Positions 12,102 through 23,431 of a stretch of DNA of 64,000 bases are shown one piece after another (position 1 is the stretch's first letter; the number at the start of each line of letters is the position of its first letter). Under the pieces are notes generated by a model that saw nothing but the letters and a program-made list of their open reading frames with translations, was not told the origin of the DNA and searched no databases. This stretch comes from Henricia sp. BOLD:AAB3569. Lineage: Eukaryota; Echinodermata; Asteroidea; Spinulosida; Echinasteridae. The stretch is from the NCBI GenBank assembly GCA_037783545.1, contig JBBELK010000054.1:372001-436000 (forward strand), given 5' to 3'. The translations under genes were made by a program, and so were the position numbers.

Positions 12102-12840
12102 AAACGGCCATGCACACACACCCCTCCTCCTCAAAAAGGAATTGTTATAAAAATTGTTATATTTATTAATACACACAGTGTGTTAAAACCCACGTTTCAC
12201 GTGGGTTTCAGTTCAACACAATATACAGAAAAATGACAACAATCGAGTAGGCCTACCCAAAACCACTCGGTTCGGTTCTTTTCATTTTTAAAGTTCATTT
12301 CAGATGCTTTCGTTTTAGCGCAAATATGAATGCAGTTTGGAATCATACTTCAATAATTTAAAAAAGAGCATTAAGTTTGGTTTTCGAGCACGCAATCGGG
12401 TTGCAATGGGAGACTTTTGAGGAGCAATATCAACAGAGGGCGCCAAACATACGGTCCCAGCGCATTTCGCGCCACGATGACAGCCATTGCATTACACGTA
12501 TTTTCGTGCTAAAAATGCGGTTAGGAAATGTTTTTTTTTACTATTAATTGAGGAAAGAGTGTGGTATGGTGTGGGGTTAAGGTAGTTATCGACAAAACAC
12601 ATCAGTATGCAACATATGCATAGGGGTTTAACCAATCAGAAGCAATGTTCGCTAAACAGCGGTACGGAAAAAAATATCGCGTACGGGACTTCATTGCTGA
12701 GAAATAGAGCTCTGAAATTGAAGAAATTTACGTCCACACGTAAAACAAACGAGACCGAAGTCAGAAGAAAATCACTTCCGGGATCGTGAAGGGCGCCCTC
12801 TTGTGTCTAAACCAGGATAGCCAAAAGTCTCCCATTGGTC

Positions 12841-12920
12841 GCGTACGAGTTGGTCCGCGTACGAGTTGGCACGCGTACGAGTTGGTCGGCGTACGAGTTG
12901 GCACGCGTACGAGTTGGTTA
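12841..12920. repeat. 16-bp subterminal repeat array, right arm
   Basis: Five exact-period copies of GCGTACGAGTTGGNNN at 12841, 12857, 12873, 12889 and 12905, inverted relative to 10594-10730. Together they form the subterminal inverted arrays of the MULE. Confidence 0.85.
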
Positions 12921-13002
12921 CGTAGTGGTAAAGTACAGTCTGAGTACCCCGCTCGCAGCTCGGTATGCGCTCCCCAACGACTAGTCTTGGCCCAAGACTA
13001 CT

Positions 13003-13656
13003 CTAGTCGATATTGGTTTGTGTACGCGTTGGCCATATAGTGCGCCCTCTTGCAGCACTAACGGACCAGTCTTTGCTCACTAGAGTAGTCTTGGGAATTT
13101 CTCCCGGAAGTTCAGCATTGGGGGCGGTACCGTTTTATGTAAATAGCTGCAGAGGGTTTTATGATGGCACACAAGGGACATGGCATACCACAGATATCTT
13201 TGCAAAAATTTGCAATGTCGCAATTATCTTCATAAACAAATGTATTTTGCGATGTCATACGCCTTTGCAAACATGTTTGTAAATATATTCGCAAACATTT
13301 GCCAAGAAACTTATGCCACCGAAAATATTAGCAACGATAAAACGGTCATGTTCGATGATTTTTGTAAGCCGCCTTATATTTTTCAAACCATTCGAAGCGC
13401 GTGCACGCGGTGTATTTGGGTCACGCTCTGCGGTCGACGCGCTGTATTTGGGTCACTCGCTGCATTCCCACGCTCTGCTGTATTTGGGTCACTCGCTGAT
13501 TGGTTCCCTAGGAAAGCCTAGGCAAAAACAAAGAAAAAGTTAAACCTTCCGGGAGAAATTCCCAAGACTACTCTAGTGAGCAAAGACTGGTCCGTTAGTG
13601 CTGCAAGAGGGCGCACTATATGGCCAACGCGTACACAAACCAATATCGACTAGAGG
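13003..13656. mobile_element. TIR element with about 105-bp inverted ends
   Basis: 13003-13108 and 13548-13656 are near-perfect reverse complements (outer CTCTAGTCGATATTGG, inner TTCTCCCGGAAG/CTTCCGGGAGAA). The 440-bp core carries three GTATTTGGGTCAC units (13409, 13445, 13480). No transposase; non-autonomous. Confidence 0.8.
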
Positions 13657-13793
13657 GCTGCGTTCGGGCGTGCAGTTCTCGTTTCTCGGGAGTAATGCGT
13701 GCGCATTGCACTCGGGTCACATCACGCGAACGGCAAGTCGGCATGCCGCATGCGCGAATGGCAATCAGTGAAGATGGCCGTCTCTTGCCATCA

Positions 13794-15201
13794 CTACACA
13801 AAAAACGTCGTTTTACTGCTCAAAAGAAACTGAGGAAATACAGGCCGTAAGTCGTGAGAACCTCTGATGCCGTCCAAAACAAACCTTAGTGAGTTGTTGT
13901 TTCAGTTATCCAGTTGACACGTTGAGCAAATTCACCAAAAATCCAACCTATATCCCGCCATCTTCGTACTAATCACATGGCATTCGTCGGGAGTAAGAGC
14001 ACACTCCCCATTTGTTGGGGAGTACCGAGAGCATACTCTCACTGACCCGAGTGTCGTTATTCTTGCCGTTCGCGCGCGCAGGAGTATAACTCGTGTTAAC
14101 ACGAGTACACGCCCGAACGCAGCCATGTAGTCTTGGGCCAAGACTACCCAACGACACGCGCTGTATCGGCACGGCGCTGGTTGGATTGAGTGTGCTGCAT
14201 GCACTGCGAGTCTGCCCCCGCCAATATAAATTTTTAAAAAACGTTTTTAAAAATGCATATCGTCAGAAATGATGCTTTATTTTCAGTATCTATAAAAAAA
14301 AATTAAAGGTTTGAATTGCACAATGTTGTGATATTTTAGAGGAAGTTTTTCAAGATGCGCTATTTCAGAAACGGCAGGAATGTGTTGTGAAACTCAACAG
14401 TTTTACCAGGGGAGTCCGTGTTCACGGACTTGCAGTGCAGCACACTCAATCCAACCCGTCTGTGCCGATACGGCGCGTGTTGCATAGCGCATACCGAGCT
14501 GTGAGCGTGGTACTCGGACTCTACCGATACGAAGGAAATTCCCGATGATTTCTCGCATTTGCAACATTTCTGTTTCGGGACATGTTTGTCAGAATGTTTG
14601 ATATGTGTCAAGATAAAGTGGTGGGATTCTTGAACTCTTTTTGGTTTTCGTGAAAATAGGTAAAAAAGTTGCCGAGTTGGCGTCCGCCTCAGTCATAAGC
14701 TAAAAGCGGTTTATGTACCCCTAGAACTATGGGGGATACAGTATCCCCCATAGGTTATGTTGTTTTTTTCCAATATGGCGGCGCCTGAACTTTAAGATCG
14801 GACCGATACGGTTTAAGCTAGCGCAATAATCCGCTCCCCAATCGCCACCAAACTCCGTCTGATAGTTCTTGAGACACTCACCTTGCGTGTGTCTACGGAA
14901 GCGGTCCCATTTGTCCACTAAATTCTCCGAAAATAATGTTGGGAAATGAACGGGAACATGTGCGATGCATCCACATGCATTTTACCGAATGCCTCAATCA
15001 TGCATGTGGATGCGTCGCACATGTTCCCGTTCATTTTCCAACATTATTTTCGGAGAATTTAGTGGACAAATGGTACCGAAATTCCGTAGACACACGCAAG
15101 GTGAGTGTCTCAAGAACTATCAGACGGAGTTTGGTGGCGATTGGGGAGCGGATTATTGCGCTAGCTTAAACCGTATCGGTCCGATCTTAAAGTTCAGGCG
15201 C
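13794..15201. repeat. 1408-bp direct repeat, copy 1
   Basis: It matches 19114-20521 at a constant offset of 5320 bp. All stretches I compared were identical. It contains a foldback element whose right arm is cut off at 15201, where the TIR-bounded segment begins. Confidence 0.85.
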
Positions 15202-15219
15202 GATGGAGTTAGCTCGATG

Positions 15220-16700
15220 TCCTTCAGCCTAATTGGGCAATTACCGAGCTTGCCCAGCCAGTGCAAAACCTATGGAGCCTCCCTGCTGCGCGTGACAGAT
15301 TTATGACCGCGAGAACGTCCTGTGTGTACTTTGCTCAATGCCGCTGTGCATGACCCACACAGCACTGAAATCCTATGTGAGGAATCATTACTGGAGTAAT
15401 TGGTGTTGCGGAACAAACAACCTCAGATATAAAACGCATGCGCAGTAGTATTTCCGGCCATGTATTGTATGCGCCATCATTGCTGCCGAGTTCTTCGCGA
15501 TTTTTCAAGTTAGTCAACGTTTTGATCATCAAAATCGGACTTTCCTAAGCCAGGTTTGGACAAAAATCATGTTTTTAGAAAAGTCGAACATTTCTGTTTT
15601 ATCAAGGATGTTTTGAGGGATTTTTGGTAATGTTTCGGCCACTCCCCGATCACCAAAATGACAGAAAATGGAAGCAGGGGTTTCAAACTTTGCTACACTG
15701 CACTTCGCTTGCGTGTGCGATTGCAGACAAAGACGGAATTTATTTTTCAAAAAAACATTACGTTTGTTTACATTTGAAACTCGGGAAGTAAACAAGGTGG
15801 TCATATGTCGTTCACAAACATTGTTAAGTGAGTTTTTCGGCCTTGTTTTTGACAAAGAAAATGTGAAAATACTGATCCATATTTTCTATTTGTATAAAAT
15901 CGAAATGGATTAAAAATAAAAATTGAAAATAATACTAGGATATGTCAGAGAATTTATTAATTGTTAACGCGTAGGCCTATATCTGGAAAAAAAATTTGTT
16001 TTGCTCTACTGCAAAATTCCACAACACGCTAAGGGTACCAGTATGTAGGCCTATTGCATCGAATAACCATGTTAAAAAACATTAAAAAGCTCATGGTATT
16101 TTCTTGGGGGAGGGAGGAGGTGGTTTTGGTTTTTTGGGGGGAGGAGCGTGGTTAAATGTGTAGGCCCTCCCCTAATGTTAAATTTATTTTTTTTATTTTT
16201 TATTTTTCTTTTAGTAATTGCAGAATACCCCGCCAGTGTAAAATTTATTAAAGTTTTCCCCCCAATTAATGGTATTTGGATAAACTCATCCCCAGGTCAA
16301 CTCATCCTTTCCTTTTTTTAAAATCATTAGAGGCTGTCATCTTCTGAATTCTTACTGTTGGATGACTTCATCCGAGCCAGCGGAGGACATCTTGACGTAA
16401 GTGTTGTTATGAGAGGATAACTGTACCCGAGGCTCTCATCCCCGTTATTACGGTAGTTTTTATACATGTACATGTTTTTGGGAATTTAGCATTTTTATAC
16501 GACCATGATGACACAAAACAAAACAAATAGTTATATTTTTCGTTACAGAGATACGTCGCTTTCTAAATTTGTTTGCGTGTGTAAATTAATTTGTTTAATC
16601 CTTTTAACTAAACACGGACAGTCATCTTTAATGTTAAAATTTTGCAGGTACGACTCTAGCCTGAGGACTACACGAACAAAAAGTGAATTAAAGTTTTTAT
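15220..16700. other. No recognised gene
   Basis: AT-rich sequence with G-rich and T-rich tracts (16105-16215). 16540-16600 matches the reverse complement of 28735-28800 (dispersed repeat). Nothing coding is convincing. Confidence 0.45.
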
Positions 16701-16722
16701 GCAATTGTGCATGTTCTTGCAG

Positions 16723-17325
16723 TGGCTCACCAAAGACTTCCTTGGGTTCCTAAAAGAATGGGAAGACCAAGTTCAATCCATTCCTAACTTGGACAAGAAG
16801 ACGAGGAAGAGTATGTGCAAGGAGACTGTAGATGGACTGCGCATTACAGGTTTGTGTCCACATCTTTTTTAACCAGGGCATACAAAGTGTAAAAAGACCA
16901 GATAAGTTTAGCGCATAAATTAAATAAAATAGCAGATCGTCTTGCTATTTAGTTTCCATTTTAAAAATGTTTGCTTTTGCTTTAGCAGAGATTGTAGTTT
17001 ACTTACCACGACATCTTTATTGATCTTTCTGGAATCCCCTAAACTATAGTTCATTGAGATGGACATGAAAAGTTTGTGTTGTTGATTTCCCATAATTAAC
17101 ATGTTTATACATGTATGTATTTGTTGACAAAACATCTGATTTTTTTGGGGGAGAGGGGGAGTGGAAATCAAAAGTTTTATTAAATTTGTCCATTTTTTAC
17201 TTTCTTCAGTTCACTCCTTTGTGGAACTGGCAAAGGAACTACTTAAAATGCCTGGAGCAAAGTATCTTCTTTCAGAGAAATTCAACCAAGATCGTCAGCG
17301 AGGCGTTGGTGGTGCTTGCTTGTGA
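16723..17325 (+). pseudogene. P-element/THAP9-like transposase, two C-terminal exons
   Basis: Exon 16723-16849 (acceptor TTCTTGCAG, donor G|GTTTGT) reads WLTKDFLGFLKEWEDQVQSI, then GLRIT. Exon 17210-17325 (acceptor TTTCTTCAG) continues in phase as VHSFVELAKELLKMPGAKYL and LSEKFNQD. The GLRxT-SF block and the (L)SE-FNQD block are hallmarks of P-element-type transposases. After FNQD the usual PLEE-FG motif is missing and a stop follows, so the copy is truncated. Upstream domains were not found. Confidence 0.65.
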
Positions 17326-17537
17326 ATGTGGATCTCTTCGGAGCTGCAGAACAAAATACAATGCGTATATTTTTAAATAAATATTATACTCTTGAGTAGA
17401 ATGTTAGAAAATGTTACATAATTGTAGCATTTAAGAAGTGTTTATTTAAAGCATCTTTGTTAATTTCTGACAAAGCAATAATAACATATGTTGAATTAGT
17501 AGTTTTTATCAAATTTGCAAAAGTGCATTCTATACCT

Positions 17538-17690
17538 GCAGTCGATTTCACAAAACATTGCGCAACTTATGACAAATGGCGCAAGCCCCATAGATTGCAT
17601 GTTATCTTCGAAAGAATGTTGCGCAACTTACGCAATAAATGTTGCGCAAGTGGGCTTACACAACTGCGTAAGTTTTGTGAAATCGGCTGC
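17538..17690. mobile_element. Foldback MITE with GCAGYCGATTTCAC ends
   Basis: Ends GCAGTCGATTTCAC and GTGAAATCGGCTGC are inverted. The interior repeats TTGCGCAA/CTTACGC motifs. The same family is at 22052-22174. Confidence 0.75.
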
Positions 17691-17721
17691 TGGAAAGTTA
17701 TTTAAGATTACATGTACTTAC

Positions 17722-18074
17722 CTGATTTTTTGGGCAATTGTTTCTTGTTCGTCTTGGCCTTTGTTTTCTCTGTTGCGATGGAGGTACATGTTTATGATGT
17801 TGGCGTGTCCTGTGCCAATTCCTTGTCTGCCCTTCCTGACACAGATGACTCTCCTTAAAAAAATTACAGTGTACATGTATACAGTTAAATTAAAAAGTCT
17901 GAACATTGGAGGAAAAAAAATGGTGATGTGCTTGGAAAATATGTCAACTCTTCTCACTTTTGTATGCGTCGTCTTTGCCTTTGCACTTGTTGGAGAGGCA
18001 GTTAGTGGCTGTTTCTGCAAGTTTTTTTATTGATGGGCCTACTGGAGTAGATGATCTGACGGAGTATGTTGAAT
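17722..18074 (-). pseudogene. Downstream exons of the PHD gene remnant
   Basis: On the minus strand, 18074-17958 (acceptor CATTTAACAG) reads PSIKKLAETATNCLSNKCKG. 17853-17722 (donor CAG|GTAAGT) reads RKGRQGIGTGHANIINMYLH, then RENKGQDEQETIAQKI. The splice signals are good, but the join between the two is one base out of phase, fitting decay. No family was recognised for this part. Confidence 0.45.
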
Positions 18075-18599
18075 CTGTTAAATGATTAAAAGAGAAAATT
18101 CTGTCACAATTTTGGAAAGACTGCCATAACAAATGACCGCCGTCTGAAACCCCATATAAAACTTAGAGCGAGACACAAAACTTTCAAAACATTTATTTTC
18201 AAAATTTCTGTGGTACATGTAGGCCATTTTATTATTTTTATAGGCCTAGGGCCTATTGACCTATTATAAAACACCAAAATCACTCAGGAGAAAACAAATT
18301 AAAAACGTTATTCAGTAGGCCTATCATCTGGGTTCTTTCTTACTTTTATTACTAAAATCCCTTATTTTTGTTAAATATTCTTTTTAAATCGGTAATGCAG
18401 GCCCTAAACAAAAATAATTAATTAAGCCTAGCTTACTAAATTAAAAGTTAAAAATCGTTTTTTGAACGAAGGAACAAACATTACGCAAGTAAGCCTAGGC
18501 CTACTCAATCAATTGTTTGATCTTTCTGAAAATTTATCATATTTATGCAAGTTATTATTAGCATAAAGATAAAATTCCTTGTTAAATCAAAACCTACCA

Positions 18600-18890
18600 C
18601 CATCAGCTGGTCGACAAAAATCGCAAAACCAGGAATCATTGGGGATTGTATCTGCCAACAAGCCCACGCACTCGTAATCATGCCTAAAAACCACTCGATT
18701 TTGCATCCACCGCCATCACAGGCAATCATATCGGTAGTTGCTGGCAGACTATACACACACAATATCGAAGAATATCTCCATCATCTGAGTCAAAATTTGC
18801 GTTTGAAAAGTGGTAATTATCATCGGAAATATCGCTTAATTCGGACCCATAATACAAATCAAAATTATCCTAGTTACTGTACGCCACCAT
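18600..18890 (-). pseudogene. PHD-finger gene, N-terminal exon, broken
   Basis: On the minus strand the ATG at 18890 is followed after six codons by TAG (18872-18870). An acidic leader comes next (SELSDISDDNYHF), then YCVC. A one-base shift gives TTDMIACDGGGCKIEWF, and another gives YECVGLLADTIPNDSWFCDF ending C-RP. The C-x-C, CD-C-IEWFH-CVGL, W-CDFC pattern is an ING-type PHD finger (histone H3K4-reader fold). One stop and two frameshifts mean it is not functional. Confidence 0.6.
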
Positions 18891-19113
18891 TTTGCTCAAT
18901 GATGCTGTTGTTATGTTCGTTTTACGCATGCGTGAGGTCACTGTGTCACTCCCAGAATGCTCTGCGTGCGATCTCTGATGAGCGCTGACCGCAGGATAAT
19001 GGATTAGTTTTATGGCCCTGTGGCTGGGGCGCTGATAGTTTTACGACCGCGGCATGGGACATTTTTTATTTGATCCCAGGCTCGAGCTAACTCCATCTTT
19101 TCCTACCTCCATG

Positions 19114-20521
19114 CTACACAAAAAACGTCGTTTTACTGCTCAAAAGAAACTGAGGAAATACAGGCCGTAAGTCGTGAGAACCTCTGATGCCGTCCAAAAC
19201 AAACCTTAGTGAGTTGTTGTTTCAGTTATCCAGTTGACACGTTGAGCAAATTCACCAAAAATCCAACCTATATCCCGCCATCTTCGTACTAATCACATGG
19301 CATTCGTCGGGAGTAAGAGCACACTCCCCATTTGTTGGGGAGTACCGAGAGCATACTCTCACTGACCCGAGTGTCGTTATTCTTGCCGTTCGCGCGCGCA
19401 GGAGTATAACTCGTGTTAACACGAGTACACGCCCGAACGCAGCCATGTAGTCTTGGGCCAAGACTACCCAACGACACGCGCTGTATCGGCACGGCGCTGG
19501 TTGGATTGAGTGTGCTGCATGCACTGCGAGTCTGCCCCCGCCAATATAAATTTTTAAAAAACGTTTTTAAAAATGCATATCGTCAGAAATGATGCTTTAT
19601 TTTCAGTATCTATAAAAAAAAATTAAAGGTTTGAATTGCACAATGTTGTGATATTTTAGAGGAAGTTTTTCAAGATGCGCTATTTCAGAAACGGCAGGAA
19701 TGTGTTGTGAAACTCAACAGTTTTACCAGGGGAGTCCGTGTTCACGGACTTGCAGTGCAGCACACTCAATCCAACCCGTCTGTGCCGATACGGCGCGTGT
19801 TGCATAGCGCATACCGAGCTGTGAGCGTGGTACTCGGACTCTACCGATACGAAGGAAATTCCCGATGATTTCTCGCATTTGCAACATTTCTGTTTCGGGA
19901 CATGTTTGTCAGAATGTTTGATATGTGTCAAGATAAAGTGGTGGGATTCTTGAACTCTTTTTGGTTTTCGTGAAAATAGGTAAAAAAGTTGCCGAGTTGG
20001 CGTCCGCCTCAGTCATAAGCTAAAAGCGGTTTATGTACCCCTAGAACTATGGGGGATACAGTATCCCCCATAGGTTATGTTGTTTTTTTCCAATATGGCG
20101 GCGCCTGAACTTTAAGATCGGACCGATACGGTTTAAGCTAGCGCAATAATCCGCTCCCCAATCGCCACCAAACTCCGTCTGATAGTTCTTGAGACACTCA
20201 CCTTGCGTGTGTCTACGGAAGCGGTCCCATTTGTCCACTAAATTCTCCGAAAATAATGTTGGGAAATGAACGGGAACATGTGCGATGCATCCACATGCAT
20301 TTTACCGAATGCCTCAATCATGCATGTGGATGCGTCGCACATGTTCCCGTTCATTTTCCAACATTATTTTCGGAGAATTTAGTGGACAAATGGTACCGAA
20401 ATTCCGTAGACACACGCAAGGTGAGTGTCTCAAGAACTATCAGACGGAGTTTGGTGGCGATTGGGGAGCGGATTATTGCGCTAGCTTAAACCGTATCGGT
20501 CCGATCTTAAAGTTCAGGCGC
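19114..20521. repeat. 1408-bp direct repeat, copy 2
   Basis: Matches 13794-15201. Here the foldback element is complete and runs on to 20585. A transposon duplication, tandem duplication or assembly of both haplotypes could each explain it. Confidence 0.85.
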
Positions 20522-20585
20522 CGCCATATTGGAAAAAAACAACATAACCTATGGGGGATAGGTATCCCCCATAGTTCTAGGGGTA
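20036..20585. repeat. 550-bp near-perfect palindrome
   Basis: Arms of about 270 bp meet near 20310. The left arm begins TACCCCTAGAACTATGGGGG and the right arm ends with its complement. Each arm has its own small hairpin GGGGGATACAGTATCCCCC or GGGGGATAGGTATCCCCC. In copy 1 (14716-15201) the last part of the right arm is lost. A wider TIR (CATCCAATCCCATAATGCAT at 20619) links it to the 57753-58562 element. Confidence 0.8.
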
Positions 20586-20689
20586 AGGTTTATGCACATT
20601 CGGCCGGGCAATTTTGTCATCCAATCCCATAATGCATTGAGAACGTCGATAAGGTTTATTAGAAATGGCCAGAGACACCTGGGATTCCC

Positions 20690-20810
20690 CTTGCTCTTCA
20701 CGAAAGAATGCTCTGGGAGCTTTAGCAGTGAGGACTTAAACTCCCGAAATGGAGAAATTCTCCCCTTCTGGAGTTTGAGTCCTCACTGTTTAGAGTAGAC
20801 TGCATTACCT
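20690..20810. repeat. Short inverted repeat
   Basis: GCAGTGAGGACTTAAACTCC (20723) and GGAGTTTGAGTCCTCACTG (20771) pair around GGAGAATTTC sequence, a small foldback. No gene. Confidence 0.6.
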
Positions 20811-20854
20811 GGTTACCGTTTACCAACGGCTTTACATCCCTACTGAAGGATGGA

Positions 20855-21060
20855 GCAAGTGTGGTTAAGTGCCTTGCCCAAGGGCACAGGTACCGCAGCC
20901 GGATTCGAACCCGCAACCCCAAGTTTTCACCTACTGGTATGATTGCGAGTCAATGACCCATAACACTCAGCCACGGTACTCCACACAAAAACATCTTGGC
21001 AGCGGTGGGATTCGAACCCACGGTATCGAAATGACTGGTGTGGCCGTGGATAGACCTTTG
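20855..21060 (-). repeat. tRNA-derived SINE, minus orientation
   Basis: AGTGCCTTGCCCAAGGGCAC and GGATTCGAACCCGCAACC (B box in reverse) are typical of deuterostome tRNA SINE heads. A second GGGATTCGAACCCACGG occurs at 21007. Confidence 0.6.
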
Positions 21061-21097
21061 CGGCAGGGTTTTTCTCACACATTATGAAATTAGCATA

Positions 21098-21995
21098 ATT
21101 AGGTGATCGGGCCAACAGCCCGATCACCTATTACTCTCGTACGATTTCTTTATTTTTTATTTTTTAATTTTTTTTCTTTTTCTTTTTCTTTTTCCACTCA
21201 AACGTTTCCAGAGGTTTTCTTCAAAACGGTTCAAGCTATCAAACTTGGTAGGAACATCAACCCCAATGTGAAGATGTGCATACAAGTGTGACGTCATTGT
21301 GACGTCATTAGGTATCAAATTACAAACCAAAAATGACCAAAATATGCATGTTTTAAAATGCTTCCGTCTAGAAAACCACGTGACCCATGATCTTCGTATT
21401 TGACAGGCTTGATATTTGATACAGACATAGGCCCTACGGCAGACTTTCACCAGCATGTATAATAGTATCATGATGGCATCAAGTGTGACGTAATAATGAC
21501 GTCATCAGGTGTCAAATTACAAAAATTCAAAGGTTATTATTTTCAAAATTCATATCTCAAGAACCGTAATAGATACTTGAACAATTCTTTCACAACATGA
21601 TAAGTCTAAATGAACTGAACAAATCATACGATTGAATGCAAATAGATTCAAAGTGGTAGTTAATTTGACCATATTTCTACGGAACGAAATGTTTCCACAC
21701 ATGTGGACCTTTTGACTATACCATTGGTGACGTCATTACATGGACGGTGGTTACGTAATGTTGTGTCAAATCACGCAAATTTGGAGCTGAGATGTTTTAA
21801 AATGCTGTATCTTGAAAACTACAACAGATATTGGTATGATTCCTTCGCCACATTTAAGAACTTGATGTTCAACATATTGTTCAACAATTTGTGCACAAAA
21901 TTGTGACGTCATGATGTCGTCACAGGTGTCACATTACAAGATTTCAAAGGTTATTATTTCAACAATTCATATCTCAAAACGGTGCAAGCTATCAA
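21098..21995 (-). repeat. Inverted copy of the CRE-rich repeat with hairpin terminus
   Basis: Starts with TAGGTGATCGGG-CCAACAG-CCCGATCACCTA, then GTACGATTTCTTT. It continues as the reverse complement of about 1400 down to 200, including the TGACGTCA pairs at 21289-21310 and 21485-21505. Confidence 0.8.
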
Positions 21996-22051
21996 CCCCC
22001 AGCTATGGCGGATATGCAGGGAGGAGATATTAGTTACCGGATTAGTGTATA

Positions 22052-22174
22052 CAGCAGCCGATTTCACGACACTTTACGCAATTGCGCAAGTCCACTTACG
22101 CCATAAGTTATTGCGCAAGTAATGGCGTAAGTGGACTTGCGCAATTGCGTAAAGTTTCGTGAAATCGGCTGCTG
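22052..22174. mobile_element. Foldback MITE, GCAGCCGATTTCAC ends
   Basis: Almost entirely self-complementary: GCAGCCGATTTCACGA...TCGTGAAATCGGCTGC, with TTGCGCAAGTCCACTTACGCC in both arms. Same family as 17538-17690. Flanked at 22000 by a fragment of the 57753-58562 family. Confidence 0.85.
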
Positions 22175-22291
22175 AACTTCCATTTTTGCCATTCCACAGG
22201 TGATAACAACGTCTGAAATTCATCACAAAATGTTCATTTAACCCGATCACCTGGCGTTTGTAACAACAAACGTCATACCTCTAGTTATTAT

Positions 22292-22729
22292 TTGGTACAG
22301 TATTTTTTCCGTTTAGGTTGAACAAAGATTTTAAGGAAATTACCTCCTGCAATCAATATTAATCCAATTCTAGGTATACTAATACTTCCCACATGCACTT
22401 AATTTTGTCGGAAATGTTGTATTTCTGAGATAATTAATTGATAAAATTACTGCAGAGAGTATAATGGACAAAATATCGGTGCAAGTGCTCTGTGCGTAAA
22501 CGCGACAATAGAGGGTGCTGCATGCGCGCATACATGATTCGTCTTGCACTATTAAAACTAAATGCAATTTTTGAAGGTGAAAATGTGATTTTTCTTTAGA
22601 AAAGCAACATTTGCGACAAAAGTGCATGTGGAAAGTATAGAATTGGATTATCTGTTGATTCCAGGAGGTAATATTTCCTTAAAATCTTTGTTTAACCTAC
22701 TTTGTAAATGGAAAAAATACTATTGGTAC
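22292..22729. mobile_element. Foldback MITE, GGAGGTAAT family copy 1
   Basis: Inverted ends TTGGTACAGTATTTTTTCC and GGAAAAAATACTATTGGTAC. The arms share AAAGATTTTAAGGAAATTAC and its complement. A second copy is at 25627-25985. Lies upstream of the large gene. Confidence 0.75.
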
Positions 22730-22932
22730 AGCGGACCTTTGACATGTATAGACCGGTTCCTGGTCCTAGCGCTTAATTGCCGAATATGCCATGAGGTGAG
22801 AACCAATTATGTCAAATAGGTCTGCTTTTATATATGCTAATTCCATTGTTTTCAGAAAACCCCCAAAAGGTCTAATTGACACATCATTTAACAGTTTTAA
22901 TTATGTCTGCCCCTTGTCATATGTGTGCCGGT

Positions 22933-23108
22933 GCAGTGGTTTTATGGGACGCTTTGGTCGAAAGGTCACGCCGTCACTATTGCTTGTCCGTGGGGCCGGG
23001 CAACACACCTGGCTGTTAACAGAAAAGCGTGTGGCTCTATTCTCTCCCGATCTGGAAGACAAGCAAGTGACCTGTGACCTTTTGACCCCATGTAAAAGCG
23101 CCCCATAG
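22933..23108 (+). other. Coding-like stretch just upstream of the large gene
   Basis: A GC-richer block with open frames on both strands lies 80 bp before the start codon. In the + frame it reads MGRFGRKVTPSLLLVRGAGQ and LLTEKRVALFSPDLEDKQVT. It is bounded by a possible acceptor (GGTGCAG, ending 22933) and a GTAAAG at 23109. It could be a 5' leader exon, the last exon of an upstream gene, or promoter-proximal DNA. No family was recognised. Confidence 0.3.
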
Positions 23109-23184
23109 GTAAAGCATAGAAAAGGAAGGTGCTTGCCCAAACGTACTGAAATAATCCCTCCGTTTTTGGCTAGTATCAACAGTA

Positions 23185-23431
23185 ATGGATGAAGACTTGG
23201 AATCCAGCGATATCTCAGCAGAAGAACTTGCTGCCATATGCAACAAGGGACAGTTTGCCAGGTCTATCTCCCTGGCCTTATCGGCAAATATTGATGAAGA
23301 AACTGGAGTTTTGCCTGCTGGAGAACAAGACAGTGCCAGTTACCAGTCATCCTGCACCCAAGATGGTGCAATAGAAATAAGAGAATTGACGGTGCAAGAG
23401 GAATCTGTGATCGTTTCTGATGATAGTGACG
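23185..23431 (+). CDS. Exon 1 of the large split gene (start codon)
   Basis: The ATG at 23185 sits in an acceptable context (purine at -3, G at +4). It opens an acidic 82-residue segment beginning MDEDLESSDISAEELAAICN and ending in a Ser/Asp run. The donor after 23431 (G|GTATTT) leaves phase 1. A possible acceptor TTTTTGGCTAG ending at 23172 would make the 12 nt before the ATG 5' UTR, so an upstream noncoding exon is possible. Confidence 0.78.

Larger units (their letters stand above)
10581..12940. mobile_element. Mutator-like element (MULE), degenerate
   Basis: A MULE transposase remnant sits between inverted arrays of a 16-bp unit (10594-10730 and 12841-12920). The flanks (10490-10580 and 12940-12990) together match one stretch of another repeat (reverse of 14470-14612). 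This places the insertion edges near 10581 and 12940. A polypyrimidine/CAG acceptor precedes the transposase at 10779. Confidence 0.65.
15202..19097. mobile_element. 3.9-kb segment with 16-bp inverted ends
   Basis: Left end GATGGAGTTAGCTCGA (15202-15217) is the exact reverse complement of the right end (19082-19097). Inside are P-element-type transposase exons on + and PHD-finger exons on -. The PHD start codon lies about 200 bp from the right end, as in a compact transposon. It separates the two 1408-bp repeats and is probably a decayed, perhaps composite, element. Confidence 0.5.

Noticed and set aside
10788-12236. 482-codon ORF as an intact protein
   Set aside because: The conserved transposase blocks are spread over several frames and the ORF runs through a 21-G tract; it is a frameshifted pseudogene.
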